Of a stretch of DNA of 64,000 bases, positions 45,699-55,851 are shown piece after piece. Below the pieces are notes generated by a model, which searched no databases, was not told the DNA's origin, and saw only the letters and a program-made list of their open reading frames with translations. How positions within the stretch are numbered: position 1 is the stretch's first letter; each line of letters begins with the position of its first letter. The DNA comes from Saprospiraceae bacterium (GTDB lineage: Bacteria; Bacteroidota; Bacteroidia; Chitinophagales; Saprospiraceae). The DNA is taken from contig JADKAE010000005.1 in assembly GCA_016715405.1 (NCBI GenBank), positions 1-64,000 of the forward strand, given 5' to 3'. The position numbers and the translations under genes were made by a program.

Positions 45699-46400
45699 TC
45701 ACAGCATTCCTTCATCCGCGAAGCTCCAATAGCTTGTGCCGCCGATGATGAGGTGGTCGAGTACGGGGAGTTCTACCATCTCGCCTGCTTTCACCAACTT
45801 GCGGGTGAGGTCGATATCGGCCTGGCTGGGGCTGAGATTACCGGAGGGGTGGTTGTGGCACAGGATAATCGCACAAGCTCTGCCTTCGATAGCCTTTCGG
45901 AAGATGATCTTGGCGTCGACAACCGTGCCCGTCATGCCGCCGGAGCTGATTTGTTCTTTCCCGATTACTCTATTAGCCCTGTTGAGCAACAGAATCCAGA
46001 ACTCTTCGTGGAGCAGATCCGACAGCAGGCTGCCAATGGCCTGGAAGGCATCCTGGCTGCCTCGAATTTGGGGTTTTTCTCTGATCACTGACAGCTGCCT
46101 GCGGCGGCCCAATTCCATGGCGGCTGATATGGTCAGGGCCTTGGCCTCCCCTATTCCCTTGCACGACATGAGCTTTGGCAGGGGCCGGCTGCCCAGCTCG
46201 TTGAGGTCGTAATTCACCGTGTGCAATATCTGCCGGGCCAGTTCAACTGCAGACGTATCGGCGGTGCCGGTGCGCAGTAAGATGGCAAGCAACTCCACGT
46301 CGGTGAGGTGTTGTTTGCCTTTGCGCAGCAACTTTTCGCGCGGGCGGTCTTCTTCGGCCCAGGCTTTGATGGAGGATGCGGGAGGGAAGTAGGTGTTCAT
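45699..46400 (-). CDS. radC: DNA repair protein RadC family (JAB domain)
   Basis: 233 residues. Seen: an N-terminal UPF0758-type helical part (SSIKAWAEEDRPREKLLRKG, TDVELLAILLRTG) and helix-hairpin-helix LMSCKGIGEAKALTISAAME, then the JAB/MPN metalloenzyme domain with ILCHNHPSGNLSPSQADIDL. The gene name is historical; the cellular role is unsettled. The start MNTYFPPASSIKAW is chosen because the upstream in-frame extension is encoded by the GAGTGTG repeat block. Confidence 0.93.
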   Translation of the reverse strand: MNTYFPPASSIKAWAEEDRPREKLLRKGKQHLTDVELLAILLRTGTADTSAVELARQILHTVNYDLNELGSRPLPKLMSCKGIGEAKALTISAAMELGRRRQLSVIREKPQIRGSQDAFQAIGSLLSDLLHEEFWILLLNRANRVIGKEQISSGGMTGTVVDAKIIFRKAIEGRACAIILCHNHPSGNLSPSQADIDLTRKLVKAGEMVELPVLDHLIIGGTSYWSFADEGML

Positions 46401-46439
46401 GTCGTGGTGGTCGGTGAATGGGCTGGGATAGTCAAAGTT

Positions 46440-46519
46440 TGAGGGTGAGAGTGTGAGAGGGAGAGGGAGGGAATCATGATTTCTCACCCTCGCACACTCT
46501 CACACTCTCACACTCTCAA
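46440..46519. repeat. GAGGGTGAGAG-type palindromic repeat
   Basis: A purine arm (GAGGGTGAGAGTGTGAGAGG and on, to 46473) and a pyrimidine arm (from 46480, CTCACACT words) meet at TCATGA. It is related to the block at 9.8 kb. It lies between radC and the DUF3276 gene, upstream of the radC start. Confidence 0.9.
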
Positions 46520-46547
46520 AAGCAGCGGGAGCTGCGTCCCGCTGCTT
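46520..46547 (-). terminator. intrinsic terminator after DUF3276 gene
   Basis: A perfect 11-bp stem, AAGCAGCGGGA and its complement, with loop GCTGCG. On the minus strand it is followed by TTTTGAG, about 20 bp past the stop of the DUF3276 gene. Confidence 0.8.
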
Positions 46548-46567
46548 CGTGTAAATGCAGTTTCACT

Positions 46568-46816
46568 TCATTCTCCCTCTGACTTCGCTGTCTCCACTTG
46601 TGAAGGCTGCATATTGGCTACCAAACGATCTAATGCTTCTTTGAACTGTGGCAGGTCTTTGGGAAAGACCAGGATTCGGTTTGTCTCGTACTCGTTGCTT
46701 TCTCTGTTCTTTTTGCTTTCGGTAATGGTCACGTAGTTCGACCCGTTGTTGGCCTCTCTCACATCCATAAAGTAATGGCGATCACTGGCTTTGACAGTTT
46801 CTGAAAAAAAGAGCAT
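46568..46816 (-). CDS. PUR-alpha-like nucleic-acid-binding protein (DUF3276)
   Basis: 82 residues. Seen: FSETVKASDRHYFMDVREAN, NYVTITESKKNRES and ILVFPKDLPQFKEALDRLV, the single PUR repeat typical of Bacteroidota DUF3276 proteins. PUR-alpha relatives bind single-stranded nucleic acid and dimerise. Monocistronic, divergent from rnpA, with its own terminator. Confidence 0.9.
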   Translation of the reverse strand: MLFFSETVKASDRHYFMDVREANNGSNYVTITESKKNRESNEYETNRILVFPKDLPQFKEALDRLVANMQPSQVETAKSEGE

Positions 46817-46929
46817 TTTTAGGCATAGCTCATTTGATTTTAGGTAATAAAATTTGTTATCTATAATATAGACGCGAGAGTGGTTGAAATTCCATAAATT
46901 TCAAGAAAAAAATTTACAGCTATTTGCCC

Positions 46930-47340
46930 ATGCCTTCATTTCGATTTCGCAGAGAGGAAAAGTTAAAAAGCCGGAAAGTCATTGAAGGCTTGTTTAAACA
47001 GGACCGGCGCCGCAGTGTGGGGCAATATCCGCTGCGGCTGATATGGGCGCCGGTAGAAGAAAAACGCGGCGATTCGCCCGTACTTTTTACGGTAAGCGTA
47101 CCCAAACGCCGCTACAAAACGGCGGTGCTTCGCAACCGCTTGCGCAGGCAAGTGCGCGAAGCGTGGCGACTGCACAAGCATCAATTATACGAGTCGCTGC
47201 CCGCCAGTACAACTCAGTATGCCTGGATGGTGCTCTATACCGGAGAGACGCCGCTGACCTACGATGTAATTGACGGCGCCATGCAAAAAATGATACGCAA
47301 ATTTCTTACCCACCTTTCTTCTACAAAAGAAGGGGATTAA
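46930..47340 (+). CDS. rnpA: ribonuclease P protein component
   Basis: Protein subunit of RNase P, about 136 residues. Seen: FRFRREEKLKSRKVIEGLFK, VLFTVSVPKRRYKTAVLRNR and the RNA-binding helix RNRLRRQVREAWRLHK, the family hallmark. ATG at 46930 is chosen; a TTG six bases upstream would add two residues. The usual rpmH neighbour is absent. A hypothetical exported protein follows after 10 bp. Confidence 0.93.
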   Translation: MPSFRFRREEKLKSRKVIEGLFKQDRRRSVGQYPLRLIWAPVEEKRGDSPVLFTVSVPKRRYKTAVLRNRLRRQVREAWRLHKHQLYESLPASTTQYAWMVLYTGETPLTYDVIDGAMQKMIRKFLTHLSSTKEGD

Positions 47341-47350
47341 AACACAAGCC

Positions 47351-47857
47351 ATGAAAAACCGATATGCGATATGCCTGTTGGCGCTGCTGTGTTATATACC
47401 GCTTTCCGCCCAAAAAGTATTGCAAATAGAACGCTACGGCAGGGCAAAAACGAAAAAGATATACCTGGGAGAAGAACTCACCTACCGGCTGAAAGGAGAT
47501 GACGTATGGCATACGCGCGCAATGGAAGACCTGAACATAGAAGAAGGCCTGATTGTGATGCCCGACCGCTACGTCAAAGTGGCGGATATTGAAGCGCTGA
47601 GGTATAGCCGGGGTTGGCCCAAGGCCGTAGGCAGGCAGTTATTCTGGATGGGCGCCGGCTGGTCGCTGTATGGATTGATCGGCAGTTTAGCCGACGGCGA
47701 TCCCGACACCAATTACCGCTTGGGCGATGCTGCGGTGACCGGCTCGGCTTGGGGATTGTCGTGGCTGGTACCCCGCGTTTTTAAATACAAAAAAATAAAA
47801 ATGGGCGAACGCAGGCGCTTGCGCGCGGTAGACATCAATTTTTATCCGCTCAATTAA
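47351..47857 (+). CDS. hypothetical exported protein
   Basis: 168 residues with signal peptide MKNRYAICLLALLCYIPLSAQ. The mature part (KTKKIYLGEELTYRLKGDD, PDRYVKVADIEALRYSRG) is followed by two hydrophobic stretches (FWMGAGWSLYGLIGSLAD, DAAVTGSAWGLSWLVPR) and a basic end. No named family recognised. Probably cotranscribed with rnpA. Its stop overlaps the convergent M16 gene by 8 bp. Confidence 0.75.
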   Translation: MKNRYAICLLALLCYIPLSAQKVLQIERYGRAKTKKIYLGEELTYRLKGDDVWHTRAMEDLNIEEGLIVMPDRYVKVADIEALRYSRGWPKAVGRQLFWMGAGWSLYGLIGSLADGDPDTNYRLGDAAVTGSAWGLSWLVPRVFKYKKIKMGERRRLRAVDINFYPLN

Positions 47858-49100
47858 GCGCCGGCCTGGGCGCCACATAGTGCAACACCGAGCAGTTTTC
47901 GGGGCGAAAAAGCTGGGTAGCCACCTGGTGCATATCTTCCGTTGTGACGTTTTGGTAGAAGCGTACCTCTTCATTGATAAGATGGGCGTCGCCAAGTAAT
48001 TCGAAGGTGGCGAGGTTGATGGCCTTATTGAGGGCGCTCAATTCCGAAAACACCAGCGAGCTTTCTACTTTATTTTTGAGTTTCTGCAATTCCACTTCGG
48101 GCAGGGGCGTAGTTCTCAATTGCTCCAGTTCTTGCCAGATGAGCGCTTCCGCCTGTTCGAGGCTGACGCCCTCCGACGGTTTTCCCTCGATGATCAGCAG
48201 TCCGGGGTCGTGGGTGGCCGAGAGGTAACAATCGATATGGGCAAAAAACTTTTGCTCTTTGAGCAGCCGCCGGAATAACCGGGCCGAAGGGCCGTTGCCC
48301 AGGGCGTCGGTGATCAGATCGGAGGCGTAGAACTGGGGCGACATACGCTCGGCCATATGAAAAGCCAGATACAAGGCATCAGAGGGTACGTCGGCGTGTA
48401 ATACGCGGCGGCGTTGCTCCGTTTGCGGCGGTTCGGCGGGAATATGCCGCTCCGGGATTTGACCTGCCGGTATTGATCCAAACCATTTCTCAGCCAGCCT
48501 TACGGCTTCTTCGGACTTCACATTGCCGGCAATCACCAGGATAGCGTTATTGGGGCGATAATAGGCGTAATAAAACTGCTTCACATCGTCAAGCGTGGCC
48601 TGTTCGATATGGCTGGGTTCGAGGCCTATCGTGGGCCAGCGATAAGGATGCGCCTTATACGCAAGGTCGCTGATGTGGTGCCAGGCATCGCCATAGGGTT
48701 GGTTGAGGCAAGTTTCTTTAAACTCCTCTACGACCACTTTGCGCTGAACTCCCAGTACTTTTTTATTAAACCTGAGTTTGAGCATGCGGTCTGACTCCAA
48801 CCAGAAAGCCGTCTAAATATTTCGAGCGGGGAGTACATTGTAAAAACTGGTGAGGTCGGAATTGGTGAAAGCATTGTTTTCGCCGCCGGCCAACTGGATG
48901 GGGTCGTCAAAATCGGGAATATGGGCTGAGCCCCCAAACATGAGGTGTTCGAAAAGGTGTGCAAAGCCGGTTTTATCCGGGGCTTCATCCCGCGAACCTA
49001 CGTCGTACAACACATTGACAGCCACCATGGGCGTGCTGTCGTCTTCGTGTACCAATACTTTGAGGCCGTTGTCTAAAATATATCGCTGAAAGGTGATCAC
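47850..49100 (-). pseudogene. M16 family zinc peptidase, in-frame TAG
   Basis: Zinc peptidase of about 416 residues. Seen: YILDNGLKVLVHEDDSTPMV, the inverted zinc motif in HLFEHLMFGGSAHI (HxxEH), GGENNAFTNSDLTSFYNVLP with the distal Glu, then, after the interruption, LESDRMLKLRF and AYYRPNNAILVIAGNV. The frame is broken only by TAG at 48813-48815, between VLPARNI and TAFWLESDRML, where relatives have Glu (GAG). A single C-terminal half-unit is present. A -7-like TATCTTGC lies 20 bp upstream on the minus strand. Confidence 0.9.
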
Positions 49101-49189
49101 GCTAGCTGTATTTAGCGGGGCAAGATAAAAATATACTTACTCCCGAACTCGGGCTTTTCCCAAAAGCAAGCGATATAACGTAAATAACG

Positions 49190-50682
49190 CTACCGATTAA
49201 CGACAATTTTTGAATTAAACACGGGTATATGGTCTATGTATAAAACAACAAAATACAATCCCGGAGCTACGCTAATCAATTCCAAACGATGCTCCCGCTC
49301 CATTGGTGAAAGATCGTAGGTTGATACTATCTGGCCTAAGCTATTGTATAATATCGCCAACCCGTTTTTTGGGTGGGGGCGTTCAAAAACTACTTTAAGA
49401 TAGTCTGTTGCTGGATTGGGGAATACCCAGGCCTTTATCCCTTCTGCTGCCGGTTGCGGCGATTGTGTATCTACGATCAACTCACAAGGCGGCGGCGGTT
49501 TTTCACCGGGGATGAGGGGACCGAGGCGGTAGTTGGGGAAATTGGGGAGGGAGATGGAATGAGGATGAGGTAGCTCAATTGCATGCTGTTCAAATAAACA
49601 GTTATCTCCAGGTTCATCCGGTTGGTGGATTACATGCAGGCGATCAACACCGTTCTGACTGTTGAGATAAATTTTGCAATCAGGCGCCAATTGGGCATTA
49701 AAAAAGGTTGTAGGAAACGGAGATTGAAAGCCATCGTATTCAGCTACCGTATCTTTTGTAGCCGCTATATCGGAAGCCCACAAGTCGTATTGGTATACCC
49801 GCAACGTAGAAGAAACATATAAAAAACGGGAGCTAGGCGAAATAGCTACTCCACCGGAAATGACCGGATCGCCTATTGGTATATGCCTGAAATTACTCAA
49901 TAAACCTTCTTGCCGGTCAAAATCGAAGATAAAAAGCCCGTCAGCAGCACTGTAACGTACGTACATAGTGCCGTCAGGAGAGAACACGGCCTGACCGCCA
50001 CGGGAACCGTCATAACTTGACGCCTGGCCTATAAATTGCGCTTCCGATAATGAGGGTCCTTGGTTTGAAAACAAAACTCTGAAATACCCATTAGTTTGAT
50101 CTCCACCTGTGACAATCCCCAATCCACTCCGGTAGAATGCCTGACTGAAGTAAGCTGGTTACTGGTAAGTAAGTCTTGTATTAATGGCTGATTTTTTTCA
50201 ATTACTGCACCACGTCCATCATTTAGAGACATATCTATAACTGAATAATATAATATATCTGTGCCGATATAGGAAGATGTAGCAACGATGTGCTTATGAA
50301 ATAAATAATATAAATGCCCGCTAGCAGGTAGTGGCAGAATTAGGCTGGACTGCATACCTCCCGGATAGCCATACTCACAATAGTTATCGTGAATAGTGCC
50401 TGGATTGAGTCCCTCTCCGTTTTCTATGACTTCATGATTGGCATTTGCTATAGCACAACCATTGGTATAAAACACTAGTTCGCCACTACTGTCTGCTATA
50501 TTTGTGCTACTGACATATAGATTTAAGACTATAGAAGCCTCTTCATAAAAAACTGGTATCTGGTTAAAATCTATTATGCTACCTGCATTTTGGTAGCCGA
50601 AAACCCATTTATAGTCATGTTTCTGAGCATGAAGGCTCACTGTATAAAAAAGCATTCCAGAAAATAGCCATAATGCCTTCAT
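49190..50682 (-). pseudogene. T9SS-exported protein with beta-propeller-like repeats, one frameshift
   Basis: About 498 residues. Signal peptide MKALWLFSGMLFYTVSLHAQ, then beta-rich repeats (SSGELVFYTNGCAIANANHE, GHLYYLFHKHIVATSSYIG, GGQAVFSPDGTMYVRYSA) of propeller type. The last 80 residues form a type IX C-terminal signal: AWVFPNPATDYLKVVFERP, LAILYNSLGQIVSTYDLS and APGLYFVVLYIDHIPVFNSK. The break near 50110-50115 shifts from STGVDWGL to IVTGGDQTNGYFRV. Upstream gene is another T9SS protein. Surface or secreted location; function unknown. Confidence 0.82.
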
Positions 50683-50697
50683 AGATTGCATCTTAAT

Positions 50698-50727
50698 ACA
50701 GGCCGACAAAGATGATTGCCGGCCTGT
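50698..50727. other. stem-loop between the two T9SS genes
   Basis: ACAGGCC (50698-50704) pairs with GGCCTGT (50721-50727). It lies 9 bp after the repaired stop (50736) of the upstream gene, but no T-run follows on the minus strand. Confidence 0.5.
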
Positions 50728-50735
50728 AACACCAG

Positions 50736-53700
50736 TTATTGTAAAATCACAACCTTTTTCGTGCCTAAAGACTGCTTGCCTATTGACATTGAAATCAAGT
50801 ACATCCCCGGTTGAAGACTTGCGGTGTCAGCTTGTGTAACTGTTTGCCGCTTGTGAAGGTCAGTTTCAGTTGTTCATTTCCCAACAGGTCATGTAGCTTA
50901 ATTGTAATGCCGGTTTCATCTGCAACTTGTTGAGTATGAATTATAACAAAGTCGGCAGCCGGATTAGGGTAGACTTCAAAAGTGGCAGAATCCGGCACTT
51001 GTCTTGGTCGTCTGGAAATAGACTGCGATTGGGTACACAACAATGAATCATTGAAAGTCTGGGCCGGATCTTCCAATGCATAAGCTGCTCTTGCCCAAAA
51101 TACGGCATCGCCTCCGGCTAGAAGGGCGCTGGTGGGCGATTGCGAATAATTGTACCTGCTGAAGACTATCAAATTTGTATAGGCCGGCGGCGATTTGTAT
51201 TCAGGAATATATCGTGGAAAGTTTTTCATTAAACTGATAAATCGCTGTGTCGCTTAATGCATCGTTATCTTGCAACAAGTAAGAAATTCCTGAGGAAATG
51301 CTATTTTCAGAAACTTCAGCCAGGCCGTCGGCATAATCATTGTTTTCTTCGATATCTTCAAGAATACTCGCCCTGGCAGCCAGCAATGACAAGCTATCGT
51401 TTGTACTATTAACAGCCACTAAGTTGCGACTGTTAGCTGCTAAATCACTTATTAACATCTCAGTAGCCTCTTGGGTAGCATATAATGCGGTTTCGCGCGA
51501 TGAATTGGGTTTCATTAGTTCGCGCAAGTCGTTTTCCAAATTGTAAAATGCTCCCAGTTCGCTATTGGGGCTTGAGGCGGCAAAATTAGCTATAGCAGTG
51601 TTGGGCTCAGGAGTTATATTTTGCTCTTGTAGCCTTCGATAAAGGTGACGCTGTCCAGCCCAGTGTAAAGCATCAGTATATTGAGGAAAAGAGGTACTTC
51701 CAGCCGCCAAGGCTTCGTCTAAACCATCAACTTCGCCTTTGAAGTTCGTAGGGCCGTTTAAGTTTTCCTGGCAAGCGTTTTCTTCATTGATCAAACAATA
51801 AAAGGTGTTCTCTCCGTTATTACCCGGCGGATCCAGAAACCATTGTCCTACAGCCTCCCATTGAGGCATAAAATCGTATGGCTGGCCAATGGATAATGAA
51901 GCATCTACAATAAATGCGGATAAACTAGTAGTTATCTCATTATTGGCAAAATGTTTTGCCCCCTCATCCGTAAATGGCCCGTACCACTGATTTCCTGCAT
52001 ATTCCTGTATGCCGATAACCCCATTTTGCGCAATTTGCAGGCCTATACCGTGTTGGTTAAGATAGTTGCCTTTTACTACGCTATTGTCCGTCAAACCGTC
52101 GAATGATATACCTTGCCTTGTCAAATCCGTACTATTGCAATTAATCAACGTACTGGGATTCCCGATGCCGAAAATCCCCCGGCTCATTTGATTCATCGCG
52201 CTTCCCGACATACCCGACACCGTATTGCAACGCACCCAAGCGTCGGCGCTGCCCGCCAGGTACAAGCCGTCCTGGGCCCTGTCATGTGTCATTTCTACCG
52301 TATTCATATAGGCATGCAGGTACCGCCCTCCTTGCAGACGAATGCCCTCGCGCGCTTTGTCCATCACAACTATATTGTTTTTCAACCAGTAATAGTCGTA
52401 ATTGGCTACGCCGTAAGGATTTTCTTCCACCCGGATGCCGATAGCCTGCCCCGAAACCGGATCGTGCGCAATGATGTGGTTGTTGTCTATGGTTGCTTTA
52501 AATGGCGTATTTTGAAACAAACCTATGCCGAATTCCGAGGCGCTAATATTGTTTTGTAACGCTTTGACCCTTCTCAGCCGACTGCCACTAACCGCTATGC
52601 CCTGTCGGGTATCTACCATGTTACAATTTTCAACTGTGGCATGTGTGGAGTGTGCAAATACGCCGATCGTACATCCGCTGAACACCGACGGCCCAAATTT
52701 GCCGAGGCCTTCCACTGTCAGACTACGGGACACATAGGGGTTGCTAAGCGCATAAATGCCCATGCCGCTAAAGACAGGCAATGGGGTGGTCGTAGTTTCC
52801 TTTATATCGATAAAAACAGAATTTTGTACAGCCACATTAGAATAAAATGCCGCTATTCCGTTTTGCAGATTGCGGAAGTAATTAGGTACTGCGTCTTCCA
52901 GTCCAATCACCATAGCGTTTTGCTTGCTCATCCAGATTCCCGCCAGGCCTTTCTGACCTGCAAAAGGAGATTTCAGCCCACCGCCTGTCGTTTCAAATAC
53001 ATTGCCGTAACATTGTATCATATCGACCGTTTGGGTGAGATAGGGATTGGTCAGTGCCGGCGTGTAAATGCCGATATGGTTATTTCTGAATGTCGACAAC
53101 TGGATGTCGAGCAAAGCTCCATCTTTGGCTTCGATGGCGTATTTTCCGTCCTGAACAAGGCATTCAACCACTTGAATCGAGGCCCCATCCTCTACGCTGA
53201 TTCGATCCCACAAATCCGTACAACTGAGTATTTTGACGCCGCTGAGCCGCAAGGCGCCTCCTTTAACAACTATTTTTGCATCCGCCCCCATCTGGATAAC
53301 AGAACCTGGTTTAAAATTATAACAACTAACACCCGACAGGTTGTCCAGGTCGATTTCGAGCACACCGCTCAGGCGTATTATCTGCGTTCCTCCCGATAAG
53401 CTGCAATCCGCGTTGGGCGGTAATAACAAAGTGGAAGTCGACAAGCGGGCCGGAGTAGCCCCTGCGCCGTTGATGTGAACGAGGTCTGAGGGCGAAACGG
53501 GGTTTGTTACCAGATCGTCGCTATATTCATCAACGCCATTTTTGACCTTAACAGTTACCGGGTTACCTATAGAGGCCTCTCCAACAGCCCGGATTGAAAA
53601 TTGGAAGATTTTACATGCTCCATCTTCAAAAAATTCATCGTCAGCGCGTTGATAACGAATGCCATTTATAATAGAAACATCTGTGAAATCTCCTCCCGAC

Positions 53701-55034
53701 AATAGGGTCTCTGTAACGCCGTTACTTTCAACAACAATATCCCAAGTCCCCGATTGTTCATCCGGACAGACATCGCATATTGTGATGGTGTAGTTGACTT
53801 TATCCTGATCTTCGCATCCGATAATGGGTTGAAGGTTATCAGCCGTAATTTGTATGTCGATACAATCCGTATTGGGACAAGGCAACTCGGGTACCGGCCT
53901 GTCGTCGCTCAGGCAGCCACTACCTTCGAAGCCTTCCTCTTCTAGTTTCTGGGTGATTCTATTAATGGTGCAAATATCCAGATAGGATTCGATTAGCGAA
54001 TTCGCTCCCGAAGTGAACATCAATGGCTGATTAGAAGACTTTTCACCATCCCCGGCAGCACAAACGCAGTATCAACTATCATCATCAACGTGTCCGGTAC
54101 CTGTCAATACATGCCCCAATTCATGGGCTATTACCATTCCCTGGAAGCCACCTGTTATTCCATTCAGATAAAAAGTTGTCGTACTAACAAACGAAACCGG
54201 CACCAAACTGGTACCATCGGGACAAGCTCCCATATTAGCATGGCCAAAACCAATATTACTCCCGGAAAATAATATAATTACATCGCGAGGGATACAATCT
54301 CTGAAATCACGCCAATAATTGCTTATATTTTGATTAATCTCATTCGTTGTTCCATAAAAATTATCCGACGCATACTGAAAATAGGGGCCGTTTACTTTAA
54401 AAGATAAATTATCGAAATGATCCTGATAATACAACTCTATTTCGCTCATAAACGCCATCACCCGGGTATGGATAGCAGCTTCATCCTGATTAAAAGCCTG
54501 GTACAATTCATAATCCACCTCAACACCGATTTCTAAAATACCACCGGGGGTGTTCTCTTGTTGACTTGGCGGGGTATATGGCGTCTCTACCACCACAAAA
54601 TGATCAACATAATCATCTCCGAGTATACCCCATGCCGGGCCGATACGATAGCGCTTATTATTATACGTAATCGTACCGCTGAGGTAATCGTTTGTCGCCG
54701 TAAGCGCAACTCTGTTTGCGCTCGTATCGCCGGCTATTCCTCTATAGGTAATGATGGGAAGGTTGTCTGAGCCTTGCATATCGTATGGCGAAAGGGTTAG
54801 TTGCCAGGTCCAGTTTGCTGTAATGGCTAATGAAAATGTTGTGTCGCCTGATATTTGTTGTAAGAAATTATCCAAACTATCCGTATCGAGTAAGAAAATC
54901 TGGTAGGGTTGGTACTGTAGGGCTTCTTCCAGTATTTGCCGGTTACTTCGTTCGTTGATACTAGCTAAGGTAGCTTGAAATACAGGCTGGCTAAATGCGC
55001 TTACCGTCATATAACTGACAATGAAAATAAGCAA
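50736..55034 (-). pseudogene. metalloprotease/beta-helix T9SS-exported protein, in-frame TGA and several frameshifts
   Basis: A giant secreted protein of about 1430 residues when repaired. N-terminal propeptide-like part, then a zinc site HELGHVLTGTGHVDDD with the third His one place further than the usual HExxHxxxxxH. TGA at 54072-54074 interrupts, and the frame goes on unchanged with YCVCAAGDGEKSSNQPLMF and SYLDICTINRITQKLEEEGF. A long right-handed beta-helix region follows (repeating NN, G-I and VENC motifs), then a C-terminal part whose frame breaks near 51150-51230. The T9SS signal ends FEVYPNPAADFVIIHT and, after another break near 50817, GMYLISMSIGKQSLGTKKVV. Start is a TTG; the true N-terminus is uncertain because of a G8 run upstream. 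Confidence 0.85.
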
Positions 55035-55272
55035 ACTTGGCCGTAGGGTAAATAAACGTGAAATTAAATTTCGGGGGGGGCAAAATTACAATACATGATT
55101 CTTGGATTTTTGGTAAACAATCGATTTACATTAGATATAAACAAGAATAACCATTTTTTTGAAAAACAACAAACTAATTTCCATGAAAAGTCAGTGAATC
55201 GTGTTAATTATCCCCATTCGTCGCCTCTCCAAAGCATCCCATCTTAATTTTTTCACTCTTTATAGGTTAACA

Positions 55273-55286
55273 CCCCATTTTTGGGG
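55273..55286. other. small palindrome CCCCA-TTTT-TGGGG
   Basis: A perfect 5-bp GC stem, 37 bp before the small secreted protein gene. It could be an operator or a leader hairpin. Confidence 0.4.
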
Positions 55287-55322
55287 AATATTGATTTATC
55301 ACCCGTAATAAAAACTGTTGTT

Positions 55323-55694
55323 ATGAAAAAATTCACTATGCTGGCCGCAGTGATGCTGGCCTTTGTTTCGGCAATTGCTTATGCATCGCCAATGGTTTTT
55401 CCCAGCGCCGGCGAGGTCGGCATTACCGTCAACTACCAGGTGCAACAAGCGCAAAAGCTGGAACTTCGCCTGAGCAACCTCGGACTGAAAAGCACCCACG
55501 TGATGATTGAGGATCTCAGAACCGGCGACACGTTTTATTCAGAGAATGTGGCACGCCGCAACGGCTATGCCAAACTGCTCGACCTCAGCCAATTGCCGGA
55601 AGGCAAATACCGTCTGGTCGTCAAGCAAAAAGGCCAGGAACTCATCCAGGTGCTCTCGGTTAAAATGGAACCCTTTTCGCATCCAAGTTTGTAA
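55323..55694 (+). CDS. small secreted beta-sandwich protein
   Basis: 123 residues with signal peptide MKKFTMLAAVMLAFVSAIAYA. The mature part has a beta pattern VNYQVQQAQKLELRLSNLGL, STHVMIEDLRTGDTFYSENV, LSQLPEGKYRLVVKQKG, which resembles DUF3244-type and T9SS-tail-like immunoglobulin folds, yet it lacks the terminal Lys-rich sorting end. Start at 55323 gives a clean signal peptide. Monocistronic, with a structured terminator downstream. Confidence 0.75.
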   Translation: MKKFTMLAAVMLAFVSAIAYASPMVFPSAGEVGITVNYQVQQAQKLELRLSNLGLKSTHVMIEDLRTGDTFYSENVARRNGYAKLLDLSQLPEGKYRLVVKQKGQELIQVLSVKMEPFSHPSL

Positions 55695-55744
55695 GCAAGT
55701 AACCTGATCAGGCAATTTTTCTTTTGCCTCACTCATGAACATAT

Positions 55745-55819
55745 TGAACGCCCAGGGGCGCCGCTCGAATGGTACGGGTCAAAATCCGGTGCATTTGAGT
55801 AGCGCCCTTTTTTTATTTT
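55745..55819 (+). terminator. long bipartite hairpin with T-run
   Basis: Outer stem between CCAGGGGCGCCGCTCGAATG and CATTTGAGTAGCGCCC with a few mismatches; inner stem CGGG/TCCG; then seven T. A shorter AGGCAA...TTGCCT stem lies just before, near 55710. It likely ends the upstream transcript, but its elaborate shape could also be a leader switch for the next gene. Confidence 0.6.
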
Positions 55820-55851
55820 ATTAATTTTAACCCAAATAAACCTGAAACCCA

